Below are positions 15,963 to 26,248 of a stretch of 51,790 bases of DNA, one piece after another (position 1 is the stretch's first letter; each line of letters starts with the position of its first letter). The notes under the pieces are model-generated. The model was not told the DNA's origin, ran no database searches, and saw only the letters and a list, made by a program, of their open reading frames with translations. A program made the position numbers and the translations under genes. Source of the DNA: Stentor roeselii (lineage: Eukaryota; Ciliophora; Heterotrichea; Heterotrichida; Stentoridae); NCBI GenBank assembly GCA_006503475.1, contig RSEH01000303.1, forward strand, positions 1 through 51,790. The letters run 5' to 3'.

Positions 15963-18647
15963 ATGGGAAACTCTGAAAGTCACGAATCAACCTCAAACCA
16001 TCTCCAGCTTCCATCAAATTTCCAGCCACGTCACAACAGTTTAAAAGCCTTCGCATCAACCGAAATTCCAAGTTCAATTCCCATCACAATAAAAAAATCC
16101 AAAAAGCCTCGAGTAAAACACAACTCACGTAACATATCAACGGACCTAAACATCGATCTTGACGCTCCAACAGCGAAACTCCAATCAAAAAGCAAAACCC
16201 AAGAAGACCGAAGCCTTTTACGAACAGCTTTAAAACGACACTTCATTCTAAGTGGCCTTCCCGATGAAAACATAGACAAAGTAGCAGAAGAAATGAAACT
16301 TTTTTGCTTAAAATCAAAAGAAGTCGTTTTTTATCAGGGAAACCCAGGGTATAAATTTTTCATAGTCTCAAAAGGAACCCTTGAGATCCTCGTGAATGAC
16401 GAGGTCAAAGGACACCTGACAACAGGCCAGGGCTTCGGCGAGCGTGCTTTAATTCACGACATGCGCCGAAGCGCAACTATTCGAACAGTCACAAAAGTTG
16501 AACTTTGGGGAATCACTCGGCAGGTCTTCAGAGATACTTTAAAAGTACTAAATTCTTTACATTTTGAAGAAAACAAGAAATTTTTAAAAACTGTTCCTTT
16601 TTTGCAGGTCTTGACTGAAACTCAGATTAATTCTTTGTCTTCTGTTGTTGTCTGTCAAAGTTTCAGTCATGGCCAGCAAATTGTAGTTGAAGGCGACACG
16701 GGTGGGTCTTTTTTTATTATTAAGGAAGGATGTGTTGAATGTTCTGTGAAAGGTTCAGTTATCCGTTGCTTGTCTAAAGGCGAGTTCTTCGGAGAGCAGG
16801 CTTTGTTATACAAAACTAACAGAACTGCAACTATCACTGCAGTTAACAAAGTAGTTGTGTTAAGCCTCGGTCCTGACCTGTTAAAAAGCACTGTCGGTGA
16901 ACGTCTTCAGACCTTTTTATATAAAAATACTCTTAGAATCGCTTTTGACTCTTCCAAGTTCCTTGCTGAACTTCCAAGAGAAGACAAGGAAAAAATCATT
17001 GAAAAAGTAGAAATTTTTTTATTTACTAAAGGCGAAGTTGCAGTTCCCAAAGGTGTCGTGAAAGGAAGGTACTTGTGGATTGTTTTAAAAGGGTCAATCT
17101 CAGCAGGGACTAAACAAATCTCCAAGTTTCAAGACCTCGGCGCTAAGTGGATCTGGTCGAAATCTCAGGGAGAAGTCAAAGAAAACTTCATTGCTGATGA
17201 AAACACTGACCTAGGAATCATCAGAGCTGACTTAATTCACTCAATCATTTCAGGACCTCTTGCTGAAGTCGTTAAAATCACGAAAATCTTCTCAATACTG
17301 AAAAATGTTCACATTTTTCGAATGCTCAGTAGTTCTAAACTTCGATCTCTCAGTCAAAAAGTGACAGAAAAAGAGTTTAAACAAGGTGAAGGAATTTTTA
17401 ACCAGGGAGAGAACGGTGAAGGTTTTTACATCATCAAGGAAGGAGAAGTTGATATTATTAAAGATGAAAAAGTAATTCGCACAGTCTTCGCGAATAACTA
17501 CTTCGGAGAACGATCGATTATTTTAAATGAAACTCGCACAGCAACTGCTAAGTCGAGAACTGATTCAGTTCTTTGGATGCTCAGCAGAGAGGACTTCTTA
17601 TCCATCGTCGATGAGAACATTTTAGCCTTGTTGGTAAAAAGAATCCAGCTACAAGATGACACCATCGGAATGGAAGACTTGTACATCGTTGACCAGCTGG
17701 GAAAAGGAACATTTGGAAGTGTTTACCTTTGTGTTAAACAACAGAATAAAGTCCTTTACGCTTTGAAGTCAATCTCTAGAAAAAAAATCGATGCTTATAA
17801 TTTGCATGAAAGTCTTCAACAAGAAAAAAAAGTACTTTCAAGAGTCGAACATCAGTTCATTGTAAAGTTCGTTAAAACCTTCAAAGACCAGAAAAGACTT
17901 TTTTTTCTTTTAGAGTTCATTCAAGGGATGAACTTACTCGAAGTACTTCGAGTTCTTAACATCCTTAATGGCTCACGAGCAAAGTTCTATGCCAGTTGCT
18001 TGCTACTGATTCTAGAGCAACTTCATGAAAATTTCATCATTTTTCGAGATTTGAAACCGGAAAATGTCATGGTGGAAGATGATGGGTATTTGAAATTACT
18101 TGACTTTGGAACTGCTAAAATCATTGAAAGTAGGACTTTCACGGTTATTGGAACTCCACATTATATGGCTCCTGAAGTTATCATGGGCAAAGGGTACTCA
18201 TTCGCTGCTGACTTGTGGAGCTTGGGAGTCGTTATTTTTGAGATGGTCAGTGGAACTGTTCCTTTTGGAGATAACTTTCAGGATAATCCTTTCGCTGTTT
18301 ATAGAGAAATTATTAATGGAAAGTATGAATTTCCACATTTTGTTCATGATTCTTGCAAAGGGATTGTTGAGGATCTGCTTAAACCTTTTGGAGAAATGAG
18401 GGGAAATGTTGAAGGGTTTAAAAGACATCCTTGGTTTGAAGGAGTCTCTTGGGATGACTTGCTTAGTCGAAAAAAATCTCCTCCTTATAAACCACGTTGT
18501 GATGACTTGACTAAAGTTATTGATGTCGCTATTGAACAAGGAAGGACTGTTGAGGCGTTTTTGAATCGAAATACTGAAAATAGTGGGTTGATTCAATTCT
18601 TCGGAGAAAAAAAAGCTTTTGATAAAAATTGGGATCGAGATTTTTAA
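15963..18647 (+). CDS. cGMP-dependent protein kinase (PKG), four cyclic-nucleotide domains
   Basis: This 894-residue protein starts MGNSES, an N-myristoylation motif that would anchor it to membranes. Cyclic-nucleotide-binding domains follow. Phosphate-binding cassettes are seen at about 158-172 (FGERAL..RRSAT), 277-290 (FGEQAL..RTAT) and 514-528 (FGERSI..RTAT). A third domain (about 325-430) keeps the fold but has lost the cassette. Ser/Thr after the cassette Arg, where PKA has Ala, favours cGMP. The AGC kinase has the glycine loop GKGTFGSV (580-587), Lys602, FRDLKPEN (694-701), DFG (714-716) and a T-loop Thr at about 727. Four domains with the third degenerate is the known apicomplexan PKG layout, so this looks like an alveolate PKG. 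It probably transduces cGMP signals to motility or secretion. The leader is A/C-rich. Confidence 0.95.
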   Translation: MGNSESHESTSNHLQLPSNFQPRHNSLKAFASTEIPSSIPITIKKSKKPRVKHNSRNISTDLNIDLDAPTAKLQSKSKTQEDRSLLRTALKRHFILSGLPDENIDKVAEEMKLFCLKSKEVVFYQGNPGYKFFIVSKGTLEILVNDEVKGHLTTGQGFGERALIHDMRRSATIRTVTKVELWGITRQVFRDTLKVLNSLHFEENKKFLKTVPFLQVLTETQINSLSSVVVCQSFSHGQQIVVEGDTGGSFFIIKEGCVECSVKGSVIRCLSKGEFFGEQALLYKTNRTATITAVNKVVVLSLGPDLLKSTVGERLQTFLYKNTLRIAFDSSKFLAELPREDKEKIIEKVEIFLFTKGEVAVPKGVVKGRYLWIVLKGSISAGTKQISKFQDLGAKWIWSKSQGEVKENFIADENTDLGIIRADLIHSIISGPLAEVVKITKIFSILKNVHIFRMLSSSKLRSLSQKVTEKEFKQGEGIFNQGENGEGFYIIKEGEVDIIKDEKVIRTVFANNYFGERSIILNETRTATAKSRTDSVLWMLSREDFLSIVDENILALLVKRIQLQDDTIGMEDLYIVDQLGKGTFGSVYLCVKQQNKVLYALKSISRKKIDAYNLHESLQQEKKVLSRVEHQFIVKFVKTFKDQKRLFFLLEFIQGMNLLEVLRVLNILNGSRAKFYASCLLLILEQLHENFIIFRDLKPENVMVEDDGYLKLLDFGTAKIIESRTFTVIGTPHYMAPEVIMGKGYSFAADLWSLGVVIFEMVSGTVPFGDNFQDNPFAVYREIINGKYEFPHFVHDSCKGIVEDLLKPFGEMRGNVEGFKRHPWFEGVSWDDLLSRKKSPPYKPRCDDLTKVIDVAIEQGRTVEAFLNRNTENSGLIQFFGEKKAFDKNWDRDF

Positions 18648-18706
18648 CGAGGTTTGTAATAGTATCGTTATGGTGGAATTTTAAGAATTTTATTATCTTT
18701 AGGAAT

Positions 18707-19528
18707 TTAATCGCATTCAGGACTAACTAAATTTCTTCTTGCTTCTAAAACTCTTTGCGAAAAGTTGATAAGTGGTTCATCAAAGTTAACATCTAAATCC
18801 GGACTACACGGTACAAGCCAAAGTAGCTTATTCGTGCCTAAAACCTGTTCCAAGTTCTTCAATCTTCCCATATCAAGTCCGTATTTTCGATTGAATTTTT
18901 CAATAGAACTTTGATTTCCCATTAAATTGTAAATCTGATCTTTCAATAGCATCGAAGCGATAACTATAAAAAAAACACACTCCAGACAAACTATGCCGAT
19001 TAAAACTGTGTCCATCACCTTTAGTTCTTTTGAGTTGAATGAATAGGCTATTGCGTATATTGATGGATATAAAGAAATACATCCTGTGATGATTAGGTAT
19101 GTCAGAAAGAGTAGGAAGTATTTGTGGTTTTTGTAACCCACGCAGTTGTTGATCCAGATACAGTGATGGTCCATACGGTGGATGCAAATTTTGCATTTTC
19201 TGCAATGATGGGTTCTGGGAGGTTTAGGTTGGTCACATATTTCACAATATCTAATATCCTCAGATTCAATAAGATAACTAATCCTAGGAGTAGCTCCCGG
19301 GTTAGTACAAACCGACAAAAAGTACGAAATAAAAAGCAACCCAACAACCACCTGCATAAAACCCAGAATAACAACCCCAGATAAGCTGAGCCCTAAAAAT
19401 CCCTGATTCTCTTTCATAAACCCAAAAACACACTTGAAAACAATAACCAAATCCGCATAGCAAATAAAAAACACAACCTTTCTAACCCTTACCACAAAAT
19501 AAACAAGTCCCTTATCATTCTGAAACAT
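18707..19528 (-). CDS. DHHC-type protein S-acyltransferase
   Basis: This 273-residue protein has four hydrophobic spans (about 15-35, 47-73, 135-162, 173-196). Between spans two and three lies the Cys-rich DHHC domain (about 94-135): YCEICDQPKPPRTHHCRKC, then the catalytic DHHC at 120-123 and NNCVG. It transfers palmitate from acyl-CoA to protein cysteines via an acyl-enzyme at the DHHC Cys. The TTxE motif after span four is present in variant form (SSIE, about 207-210). The size is normal for the family. It is convergent with the PKG gene (59 nt between stops) and divergent from the GBP gene (121 nt between starts). Possible substrates in this window include the Cys-rich prenyl-motif protein at 38368-39228, which is speculation. 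Confidence 0.95.
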   Translation of the reverse strand: MFQNDKGLVYFVVRVRKVVFFICYADLVIVFKCVFGFMKENQGFLGLSLSGVVILGFMQVVVGLLFISYFLSVCTNPGATPRISYLIESEDIRYCEICDQPKPPRTHHCRKCKICIHRMDHHCIWINNCVGYKNHKYFLLFLTYLIITGCISLYPSIYAIAYSFNSKELKVMDTVLIGIVCLECVFFIVIASMLLKDQIYNLMGNQSSIEKFNRKYGLDMGRLKNLEQVLGTNKLLWLVPCSPDLDVNFDEPLINFSQRVLEARRNLVSPECD

Positions 19529-19649
19529 TTTACCCCTAATAATTTCTCCTTAACTCCAAATACCCAAACCTTCAAAACAAATCCCTAATCCTCGAAACTT
19601 CAACAAACATAGATAATGGCGCTCAATCCATAATCTTATTTAAATTCAA

Positions 19650-22600
19650 ATGGAAGACACTGTAAATACCTCCCACTTAAGCGAGTTCGAATACAGCGAT
19701 TCTGCACTTCCCTTGCTGAGCTTCAACACGACAGAGAAAATTTACGAGCTTTCACTCAGCGCTTTGGCGATGCTTCGAAGTGTCAGTGGTCGGGTCAGTG
19801 TGGTGACTGTCGCTGGCCTTTATAGAACAGGAAAGTCTTACCTGTTGAACCAGGTCCTTCTCGGCAGGAAAAGCGGTTTTGGAGTAGGTCCTTCAATCAA
19901 CCCCTGCACGAAAGGAATGTGGATCTGGGGTCGACCTTTACAGTCCCGGACCAGCAAAGGCGAGCCCTGTAGTTTACTTTTAATAGACACTGAAGGCATC
20001 GGCGCACTTGATGAGGACTCGACGCATGATTCTAGGATCTTTTCTTTGGCAGTTCTTTTTTCATCTTGCTTTGTTTATAACTCAGTTGGGTCTATTGATG
20101 AGTCAGCTCTTTCAAGCATGTCACTTGTGTTGAACTTGGCAAAGCATATCACGGTGAAATCAGATAAAGTCTCTGGGGATAACCTTGCTGATTATTTTCC
20201 GAGTTTCTTGTGGGTCATTCGTGACTTCGCACTTCAACTTGTTGATGAAAATGGAAAAGCACTTACTTCTAAAGAGTACCTGGAAAGAGCTCTTATGCCT
20301 CAAAAGGGCTTTTCTGAGATCAGTGAAGAAAAGAATAGAATCAGGACACTGATCAAGACTTATTTTCGTGATCGAGAATGCTTTACACTTGTCAGGCCCA
20401 CTACGAATGAATCAGAACTCCAGAGTCTTGACCAGAAAGACCTGAACACGCTTCGTCCTGAGTTTATCAGCCAAGCGCGAGAATTGAAATCGCTTATTTT
20501 CAGCAGGCTTAAGCCTAAAGAAATCAATGGAAAAGAACTCACGGGCGAAATGTTTGCGGACCTTGTTGAAAGCTACATCAATGCCATTAATACCGGAGCT
20601 GCTCCTTGCATTGAAAATACTTGGACTTATCTTTGCAAGAATCAAATGGCGAAGGTCTTGAGTCATTGTGAAGAACTTTTTGATAAAAAAGTCGCGGATG
20701 TACTTGAGAATGAATTTCCTTTACCGCATAAAGAATTGAAAAATGTTTTGAAAAATATTAAAAATGAGACTTTTAAAGTTTTTAAAAATTCAGCTGTTGG
20801 AGAAGAGGCGGAGGAAATTATGGAAAAGTTGAAGGAAAGGATTCAGGAAAAGATTGATGCTATTGTTTTGAATAATGAAGATGGATGCAAAATTATTAGT
20901 TCTAGGTTCTTGCAGGAGAACTTTTCGGGGATTTCTCAGAAACTTAAAAAAGGAGTTTTTAAAACTTTTCAGGAGTTTGAGAAAGAATTGAAAATATTGA
21001 AAGATTATGCGAAAGGGCACTGCCCAGTAATGGACTCACAATATCTAGCAGAATTTCTCTGTGAATGCACTTCAAACGCGGGTGACTTTTTCATCAAAAA
21101 CCTATCAAACGAGATCCTTCTTCAAAAAGATGTTCTGAAAGAAACCATCTCGCGACTTCAGTCAGAATTCAAAGAATCAAAAGACATTCTTCAAAAAGAA
21201 CGAGAAGACCTCAGAGGCAAGGTCTCTTCTCTAGAAAACGAAAAAATGGAGCTTTTCCTCCGTGAAAAAAGCACTTCTGAGAAACTAGAAGAGCTAAAAA
21301 CCGACAAAGAAACCCTGGAAAGAGAAAACAGAAACCAAATCCGCAGTCTAAAACAAGACCTAAACGAAAAACTCGAAGAAGCCACTAAAAGATGCTGGGA
21401 ATACGAAGAAAAAATCAAAGAACTCGAAAGAAAAATCTTCCAAACCCAAAGCGACTCAGCCCAAGAACTCGCCTTGCTTCAGCAAAAAAGCTCCTACCTC
21501 GAAAAAGCCCTCGGAGAGGTCGAGACTCGTGAACAAAAGGCAATTCAAGAGTTGAAGACCTACAAGCAAAACCACAATTCTCTTATAAAAGAATTCTGCT
21601 CAAAACAAGAAGACCAACTTTCAGTTTACCAGTCGCGACTTTTAGAAGAAGCTGAAAAATTCAATGACTTAGAAAAAACGCTTTGTGAAAAAGAAGTCGA
21701 ACTTGAACAAATGAAAATAAAGTTTGAGGAAAATGAAACAAGACTTGAAAATCTTGCTGATGAGTTGAAGGAAAATGAAGAGTTTAATAAGGCTAGACTT
21801 GAGCAAAGGGAAAAGTTCTTCAAGCAGGAATGGGAAAGGTCTATTGAAAAATATGAAAATGATCTACAACATCTTAAAAATTCACTGCAAGTCGCTGAGG
21901 ATAAAGTCAAAGGTTTTGAAGGTGCTAAGATGGTTAAAACTGCTGAAAGTTCTAAAGAAACAGCGATTTTAGAACAAAAAATAGAGTTTTTAGAACAGGA
22001 ACTCAAAGATACCAAAAAGTCTCTTGAGGAAGAAAAGAAACATCAGCAACACCTTCTGGCATCTATGAGCAGTCTTTCAGTTGAAAACACGAAAGACGAG
22101 TTTTCATTGGAAATCAAGAAAATGCAGGAAACTCATGACAAGGAGATCAGAGTTAAAGAAGAAATTTGGAATGTTCAGAAAACTGAACTTTTACAGGAGG
22201 TCAACTTTTTGAGAGAGTCTTTGGAAGAACTGGAAATTCAAGTGAAAGTCGCACAAACACATAAAACTGAAAAGGAAAAAGAAATGGCTGATGAAATTGA
22301 GGTTATGAAAAGTGAAAAAAATAGACTGCTGGAAAAAATTAAGTCACTTAATTTTGAGTACTCAGCTTTTGTTGAGGAAACTGAAAATAAGGCTAAGGTT
22401 AAATCTAAGGAATTGGAAGAAAGGTCTGAACAGCTTATTAGTTATTATACAAGGGAAAACTCTGAGATCAAGATGAAACATGAGGAAGTTATAATGCAAT
22501 TGAAAAAGTATTGTGAAGAGGACAAGTCCAGAATGGAAGCTCGAGTAAAAGAAGAACGAGAAAGATCAGAAAAAAAATACTCCCTAATGTGTGAAGACTT

Positions 22601-24557
22601 CGAGCGTCGTATCCAAGAAGAGCAAGACCACTACGAATGTGAAATTTCCAATCTTCAGCAAGAACTTCGCGACCTTCACGAGCGTTCTTCACAAGAGCTT
22701 CAAGTTCTTCGTCACAAGTCTGACTTCGACAGTCAAAAGATCGAAACCCTTGAAAAGTACTTAAATTCAACAAAAGACCAAATATCAAGTATTCAATCAT
22801 CTCAAGCCCAAGCCCTTGAAGCTCATCTTCAAGCTTTCAACAACGAAAGATCAACTCTTCTCGACAAAATCGAGCGACTCGCTTCAGACCTTGCCAGCAA
22901 AGAAAGAGAAAACGCGAATTTCACTTTTCGCATCGAGCAGGCCCAGGCAAGAGCGGCTTTAAAAGAAAAAGAACTGGAAGAGCTGAAAGAACAGTACAAC
23001 CGCGAACGAGGACTTTTCATTGAAAGACTCGAGTCAGCGAAACAAGCGAATCACAAACTAGCCGACGAGATAAGTCAGAAAAAAAGTGACTATAAACGAG
23101 AAATTGCCCTGGCTAACCAACATATCGAATTTCAATGTAAAAAAATCGCTGATTTAGAGAAAGCTATTCAGGAAAATAGCTCAAAATACTCAGATTCTTT
23201 TAAAATGTGGAGAAATGAATCAGGACTTGAATTCACTGAAACTATTGAAAAACTCAACTCGGATAAAGAAACTGCGGAGAAGAAGTTGGAGGATTATAAA
23301 AGGAAAAATAAGGAAAATGAAATCAAGTTTTCTAAACAAATCGCTTGTTTGGAGAAGGAAAAAACTTTACTTGTTGAAAAAGTTTCGCAGATGGAGAATA
23401 AAAAAAGTGATAGTGAAAAAAGGTTGCAGGAAGAACTTAAGGATTTGAAGTCTCAGATCATGTGCAGTAAAGAATTTGATACTATGGGAAGATCGGTTTA
23501 TTTAATTGAAAATGAAAAGTTGAAGAGTAAAAATAATGAGTTGGAAAAGAACTTGGCTGAAGTTAATTCTTTTATTGAAAGGGATAAAGTACTTTGGGAA
23601 AATAAATTTGCTTTTTTAGTTCAGCAGAGGGATCAGGCGAGGAATGATCTGGTTGAGTCTCAGCAGAAGTTTGATCTTGCTCTTGAAAGACTTCAGAAAA
23701 GGGGAAGTCTTGATCGTGATAAGGTCGGAACTGCCACTGCTTCACTTATATCGTCGGTTGAAGCAAGGTACTCTGCCCAGATTAAGGAAATTCATGAAAA
23801 ATATACTACTACTATCAGTGAATTAACGCAGAAAAATAAGTCTCTTGAACGTGAACTGCGAAACACTAAAGAAGAATACGAAATCGAAAGAAGAACTCGA
23901 AGTTCCGATTCAGGTTCCCAAGGCCGTAAACTCCAAGACCTTCTAAACAACGAAAAAAGGCTCCAGTCCGAACTCGAAGATCTGAAATCCGGAAAAGAAT
24001 CAAAAATCAGAGAAATAATGGAAATGTTCAAAGGTGAAAAAGAAAACTTTAAACTAAAACTCCAGGATTCCGAGCAGAAAATAAAAGAACTGGAACATAA
24101 CAAAAGTCAACTTTTCCTCGAACATGAGAAAGAAAGAGCGAAATGGGCTCTTGAACGTGATCATCTTATTTCTCAGAAGAACGAAGCACAGGATATTGTT
24201 GATAGTCTGGAAAAAAGAAAAGACACTTTGTTGAAGGAAAATGAAAAACTTAAAGCAACTAGAGGCAGAGTCTCTTCATCGAAAATTGACAGCCTTGCAA
24301 GTGTTAACAAGTCTTACATGTCAAATCTTTACAGCACTAATATTTCTTTTGATGAAGTCACTAAAGAAGTCAAACCTGCTTGCACGTCACCTGGAAATGT
24401 TTCTAATGATTTTTCTCCGTTGCCGCTTAGGTTGAAGAACTATGGAGGTTTGCTTAAGAAGAAAATTGAGGATAAGGGATTTGAAGGGTTTTATCAAAAT
24501 CTTGGTGAAATTGTTAGGAAACCGAAGAGAAACTTGGATGAGAATTCGAGGGGTTAA
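19650..24557 (+). CDS. GBP/atlastin-type large GTPase with very long coiled coil
   Basis: This 1635-residue protein begins with a guanylate-binding-protein GTPase domain (about 20-310). The P-loop is GLYRTGKSYLLN (56-67), the switch-I Thr is in NPCTKGMW (about 84-91), DTEG is at 113-116, and the guanine-specifying RD motif is in WVIRDFALQL. A helical GBP-like segment follows (about 330-490). The remaining ~1050 residues are almost continuous Glu/Lys/Gln-rich coiled coil, ending in a short basic tail. Typical GBPs are ~600 residues, so the coiled coil roughly triples the length. No transmembrane anchor is seen, unlike atlastins. GBP-family GTPases dimerise on membranes or filaments; here a role in tethering or cytoskeleton organisation is inferred. 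Within the gene, codon choice alternates between C/A-ending and T/G-ending blocks. Confidence 0.92.
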   Translation: MEDTVNTSHLSEFEYSDSALPLLSFNTTEKIYELSLSALAMLRSVSGRVSVVTVAGLYRTGKSYLLNQVLLGRKSGFGVGPSINPCTKGMWIWGRPLQSRTSKGEPCSLLLIDTEGIGALDEDSTHDSRIFSLAVLFSSCFVYNSVGSIDESALSSMSLVLNLAKHITVKSDKVSGDNLADYFPSFLWVIRDFALQLVDENGKALTSKEYLERALMPQKGFSEISEEKNRIRTLIKTYFRDRECFTLVRPTTNESELQSLDQKDLNTLRPEFISQARELKSLIFSRLKPKEINGKELTGEMFADLVESYINAINTGAAPCIENTWTYLCKNQMAKVLSHCEELFDKKVADVLENEFPLPHKELKNVLKNIKNETFKVFKNSAVGEEAEEIMEKLKERIQEKIDAIVLNNEDGCKIISSRFLQENFSGISQKLKKGVFKTFQEFEKELKILKDYAKGHCPVMDSQYLAEFLCECTSNAGDFFIKNLSNEILLQKDVLKETISRLQSEFKESKDILQKEREDLRGKVSSLENEKMELFLREKSTSEKLEELKTDKETLERENRNQIRSLKQDLNEKLEEATKRCWEYEEKIKELERKIFQTQSDSAQELALLQQKSSYLEKALGEVETREQKAIQELKTYKQNHNSLIKEFCSKQEDQLSVYQSRLLEEAEKFNDLEKTLCEKEVELEQMKIKFEENETRLENLADELKENEEFNKARLEQREKFFKQEWERSIEKYENDLQHLKNSLQVAEDKVKGFEGAKMVKTAESSKETAILEQKIEFLEQELKDTKKSLEEEKKHQQHLLASMSSLSVENTKDEFSLEIKKMQETHDKEIRVKEEIWNVQKTELLQEVNFLRESLEELEIQVKVAQTHKTEKEKEMADEIEVMKSEKNRLLEKIKSLNFEYSAFVEETENKAKVKSKELEERSEQLISYYTRENSEIKMKHEEVIMQLKKYCEEDKSRMEARVKEERERSEKKYSLMCEDFERRIQEEQDHYECEISNLQQELRDLHERSSQELQVLRHKSDFDSQKIETLEKYLNSTKDQISSIQSSQAQALEAHLQAFNNERSTLLDKIERLASDLASKERENANFTFRIEQAQARAALKEKELEELKEQYNRERGLFIERLESAKQANHKLADEISQKKSDYKREIALANQHIEFQCKKIADLEKAIQENSSKYSDSFKMWRNESGLEFTETIEKLNSDKETAEKKLEDYKRKNKENEIKFSKQIACLEKEKTLLVEKVSQMENKKSDSEKRLQEELKDLKSQIMCSKEFDTMGRSVYLIENEKLKSKNNELEKNLAEVNSFIERDKVLWENKFAFLVQQRDQARNDLVESQQKFDLALERLQKRGSLDRDKVGTATASLISSVEARYSAQIKEIHEKYTTTISELTQKNKSLERELRNTKEEYEIERRTRSSDSGSQGRKLQDLLNNEKRLQSELEDLKSGKESKIREIMEMFKGEKENFKLKLQDSEQKIKELEHNKSQLFLEHEKERAKWALERDHLISQKNEAQDIVDSLEKRKDTLLKENEKLKATRGRVSSSKIDSLASVNKSYMSNLYSTNISFDEVTKEVKPACTSPGNVSNDFSPLPLRLKNYGGLLKKKIEDKGFEGFYQNLGEIVRKPKRNLDENSRG

Positions 24558-24643
24558 TTATAATAATGAAAATCATCAAATAACATCGATCTTAAAATCC
24601 CCAAACTAACGATAACCAATTTAAAATTTTTCTATCACAATCT

Positions 24644-25339
24644 CTACTCACTCATCCTCATCGTGACCTGGCTCGCCATCCTTTTAAAATCCTTTTTGCT
24701 ATCATTCAATAAAACTTTGCAATCATCTAAAATTTTATCAATTCTCTTCAACTTCTGATCCCGACCGTCTTTAGCTTTTCCAAGCTTAATTCCATCCAAG
24801 TCACTTGTCAAGATAGGAGGTAAAGTTTGAAAGCTCTGAGAATTTCTAATCAAAGAGTTTTTTCTCGTAATTCCAGCAAAAGACCCAGTACTAGGAACAA
24901 TTACTTTAAAATTTTTTTCATCTTTTTCGAAGATTTCTTCCTTCGCGCCGCTTGCCTGATGAACTGAAAGTATTTGTTTTTGCACTTTTTTGCTAATAAA
25001 GTCAGACAAAAGTATCTTCGCCTGACTACTCTGCTTTTTTTTGTAAATTTCTCTTTTCCTAAATGGAAAGTCTGGAGTCAACCCGAATTCAACAAGCTGT
25101 AAAAGCTTTAGGTCTAAATTCGCCTTATTTTTAGTTGTTTTGGCGAATTTGGCATCGAAGATCTCTGGAAATTTTAATGGATACCCTGATGAATTGTTGT
25201 CATCGCTTGGATTTTGTTGAAAATTCTGAAGATTTTCAAGGTTCTGCGGTTTTCGGTATCGCTTGCGGATAAAGTCGTCGCTTTGAGAAGAAACTTCGTA
25301 GAATGGGACTTGGTTATTTGGAATTTTATGGCTTTTCAT
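24644..25339 (-). CDS. Hypothetical 231-residue basic protein
   Basis: The ATG at 25339 opens a 231-residue chain rich in Lys, Ser, Asn and Gln, with no signal peptide, membrane span or known domain. The N-terminal part looks disordered (NLENLQNFQQNPSDDNNSSG). The C-terminal ~40 residues (KLKRIDKILDDCKVLLNDSK) look helical. It converges with the GBP gene (86 nt between stops). The upstream region in its own sense is A/C-rich, like the leaders of other genes here, which supports it being real. The function is unknown. Confidence 0.7.
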   Translation of the reverse strand: MKSHKIPNNQVPFYEVSSQSDDFIRKRYRKPQNLENLQNFQQNPSDDNNSSGYPLKFPEIFDAKFAKTTKNKANLDLKLLQLVEFGLTPDFPFRKREIYKKKQSSQAKILLSDFISKKVQKQILSVHQASGAKEEIFEKDEKNFKVIVPSTGSFAGITRKNSLIRNSQSFQTLPPILTSDLDGIKLGKAKDGRDQKLKRIDKILDDCKVLLNDSKKDFKRMASQVTMRMSE

Positions 25340-26248
25340 ATTTTATTGTCGAAGGGTGAAATTTATGGTGATTATTTGTCAGAATCTTAAATTTTGATTC
25401 AAATTTTAAAGGGTAAAGGTTATTGTTGAGAAAATCGAAGGGTTTTGGATTTTTCAAAATATTTGGAATGGAAAGATGCAGGGAATTTTTTAGAATTGAA
25501 GGAATTTTCGCCTTTGGGATTGAAATAATGAAGATATCTATTTTTTTTTATTAATTATTTTTGTTTGAAGGATGGATTTATGAAGGTGGCATTTTTTTTT
25601 GAAATTTCTGGAATTGAATGATGATATTTTTTTTAGATATGTTTTGAAGTAGAATGCTGTAACTATGGTTAAATAAATTATTTTTCATATGATGAAATAA
25701 GGGAAAATGGCATAGGTCGGTTTTTTAAAATGTTGAGTTAACTAAAACTTATCATTTTGGTGTTTGTATGTAAATGTTGTGAGAACTTTAGTGATTTGTT
25801 TTTTTTTCTGATTGGGCATTGAGGGAAAAACAGTAAATATACTGAAATTATTTATTATTATTAAACATTTTATATTAAATTCTACCTTGAAAATATATTT
25901 TTTTTCAAGATTTGATGTGAAAGAAATGATTCATACATAAAAACATCTAAAATTAACTCAACTAATATCCAAAACTCTATTAAAATATCTGATTTTTCAT
26001 CAAATTGTTAAAAAGTAGATAGAATCTTAATAAAAATCTCGAAAATCTTAATCTGATATAAAAATGGCTAACAAACGAAAAAATTATCTTTAAAACCTTT
26101 AGATTAAAATATTCCCATTCCCACATCAACCCTTAAACTTCCATTACCCAATCAACAACTAATAGAACCTAATCAAAATCAGCCTTCGACCTAATCAAAC
26201 TTCACAACTCTTCAACATTCCACATCTAATCCTCTATTAACCTCTAAA
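25340..26248. other. AT-rich intergenic region
   Basis: No gene is visible. The left half (to about 25820) is G/T-rich on the plus strand, with T-runs of 8-10. The right third (about 26050-26248) is A/C-rich with almost no G. A small stem-loop (CTTGAAAA...TTTTCAAG) lies at 25886-25909. It contains the leader of the minus-strand gene ending at 24644 and the 3' flank of the minus-strand gene at 26249. Confidence 0.55.

Noticed and set aside
18198-18596. 132-codon minus-strand frame inside the PKG gene
   Set aside because: It is a shadow of the conserved kinase C-lobe, with no motif of its own.
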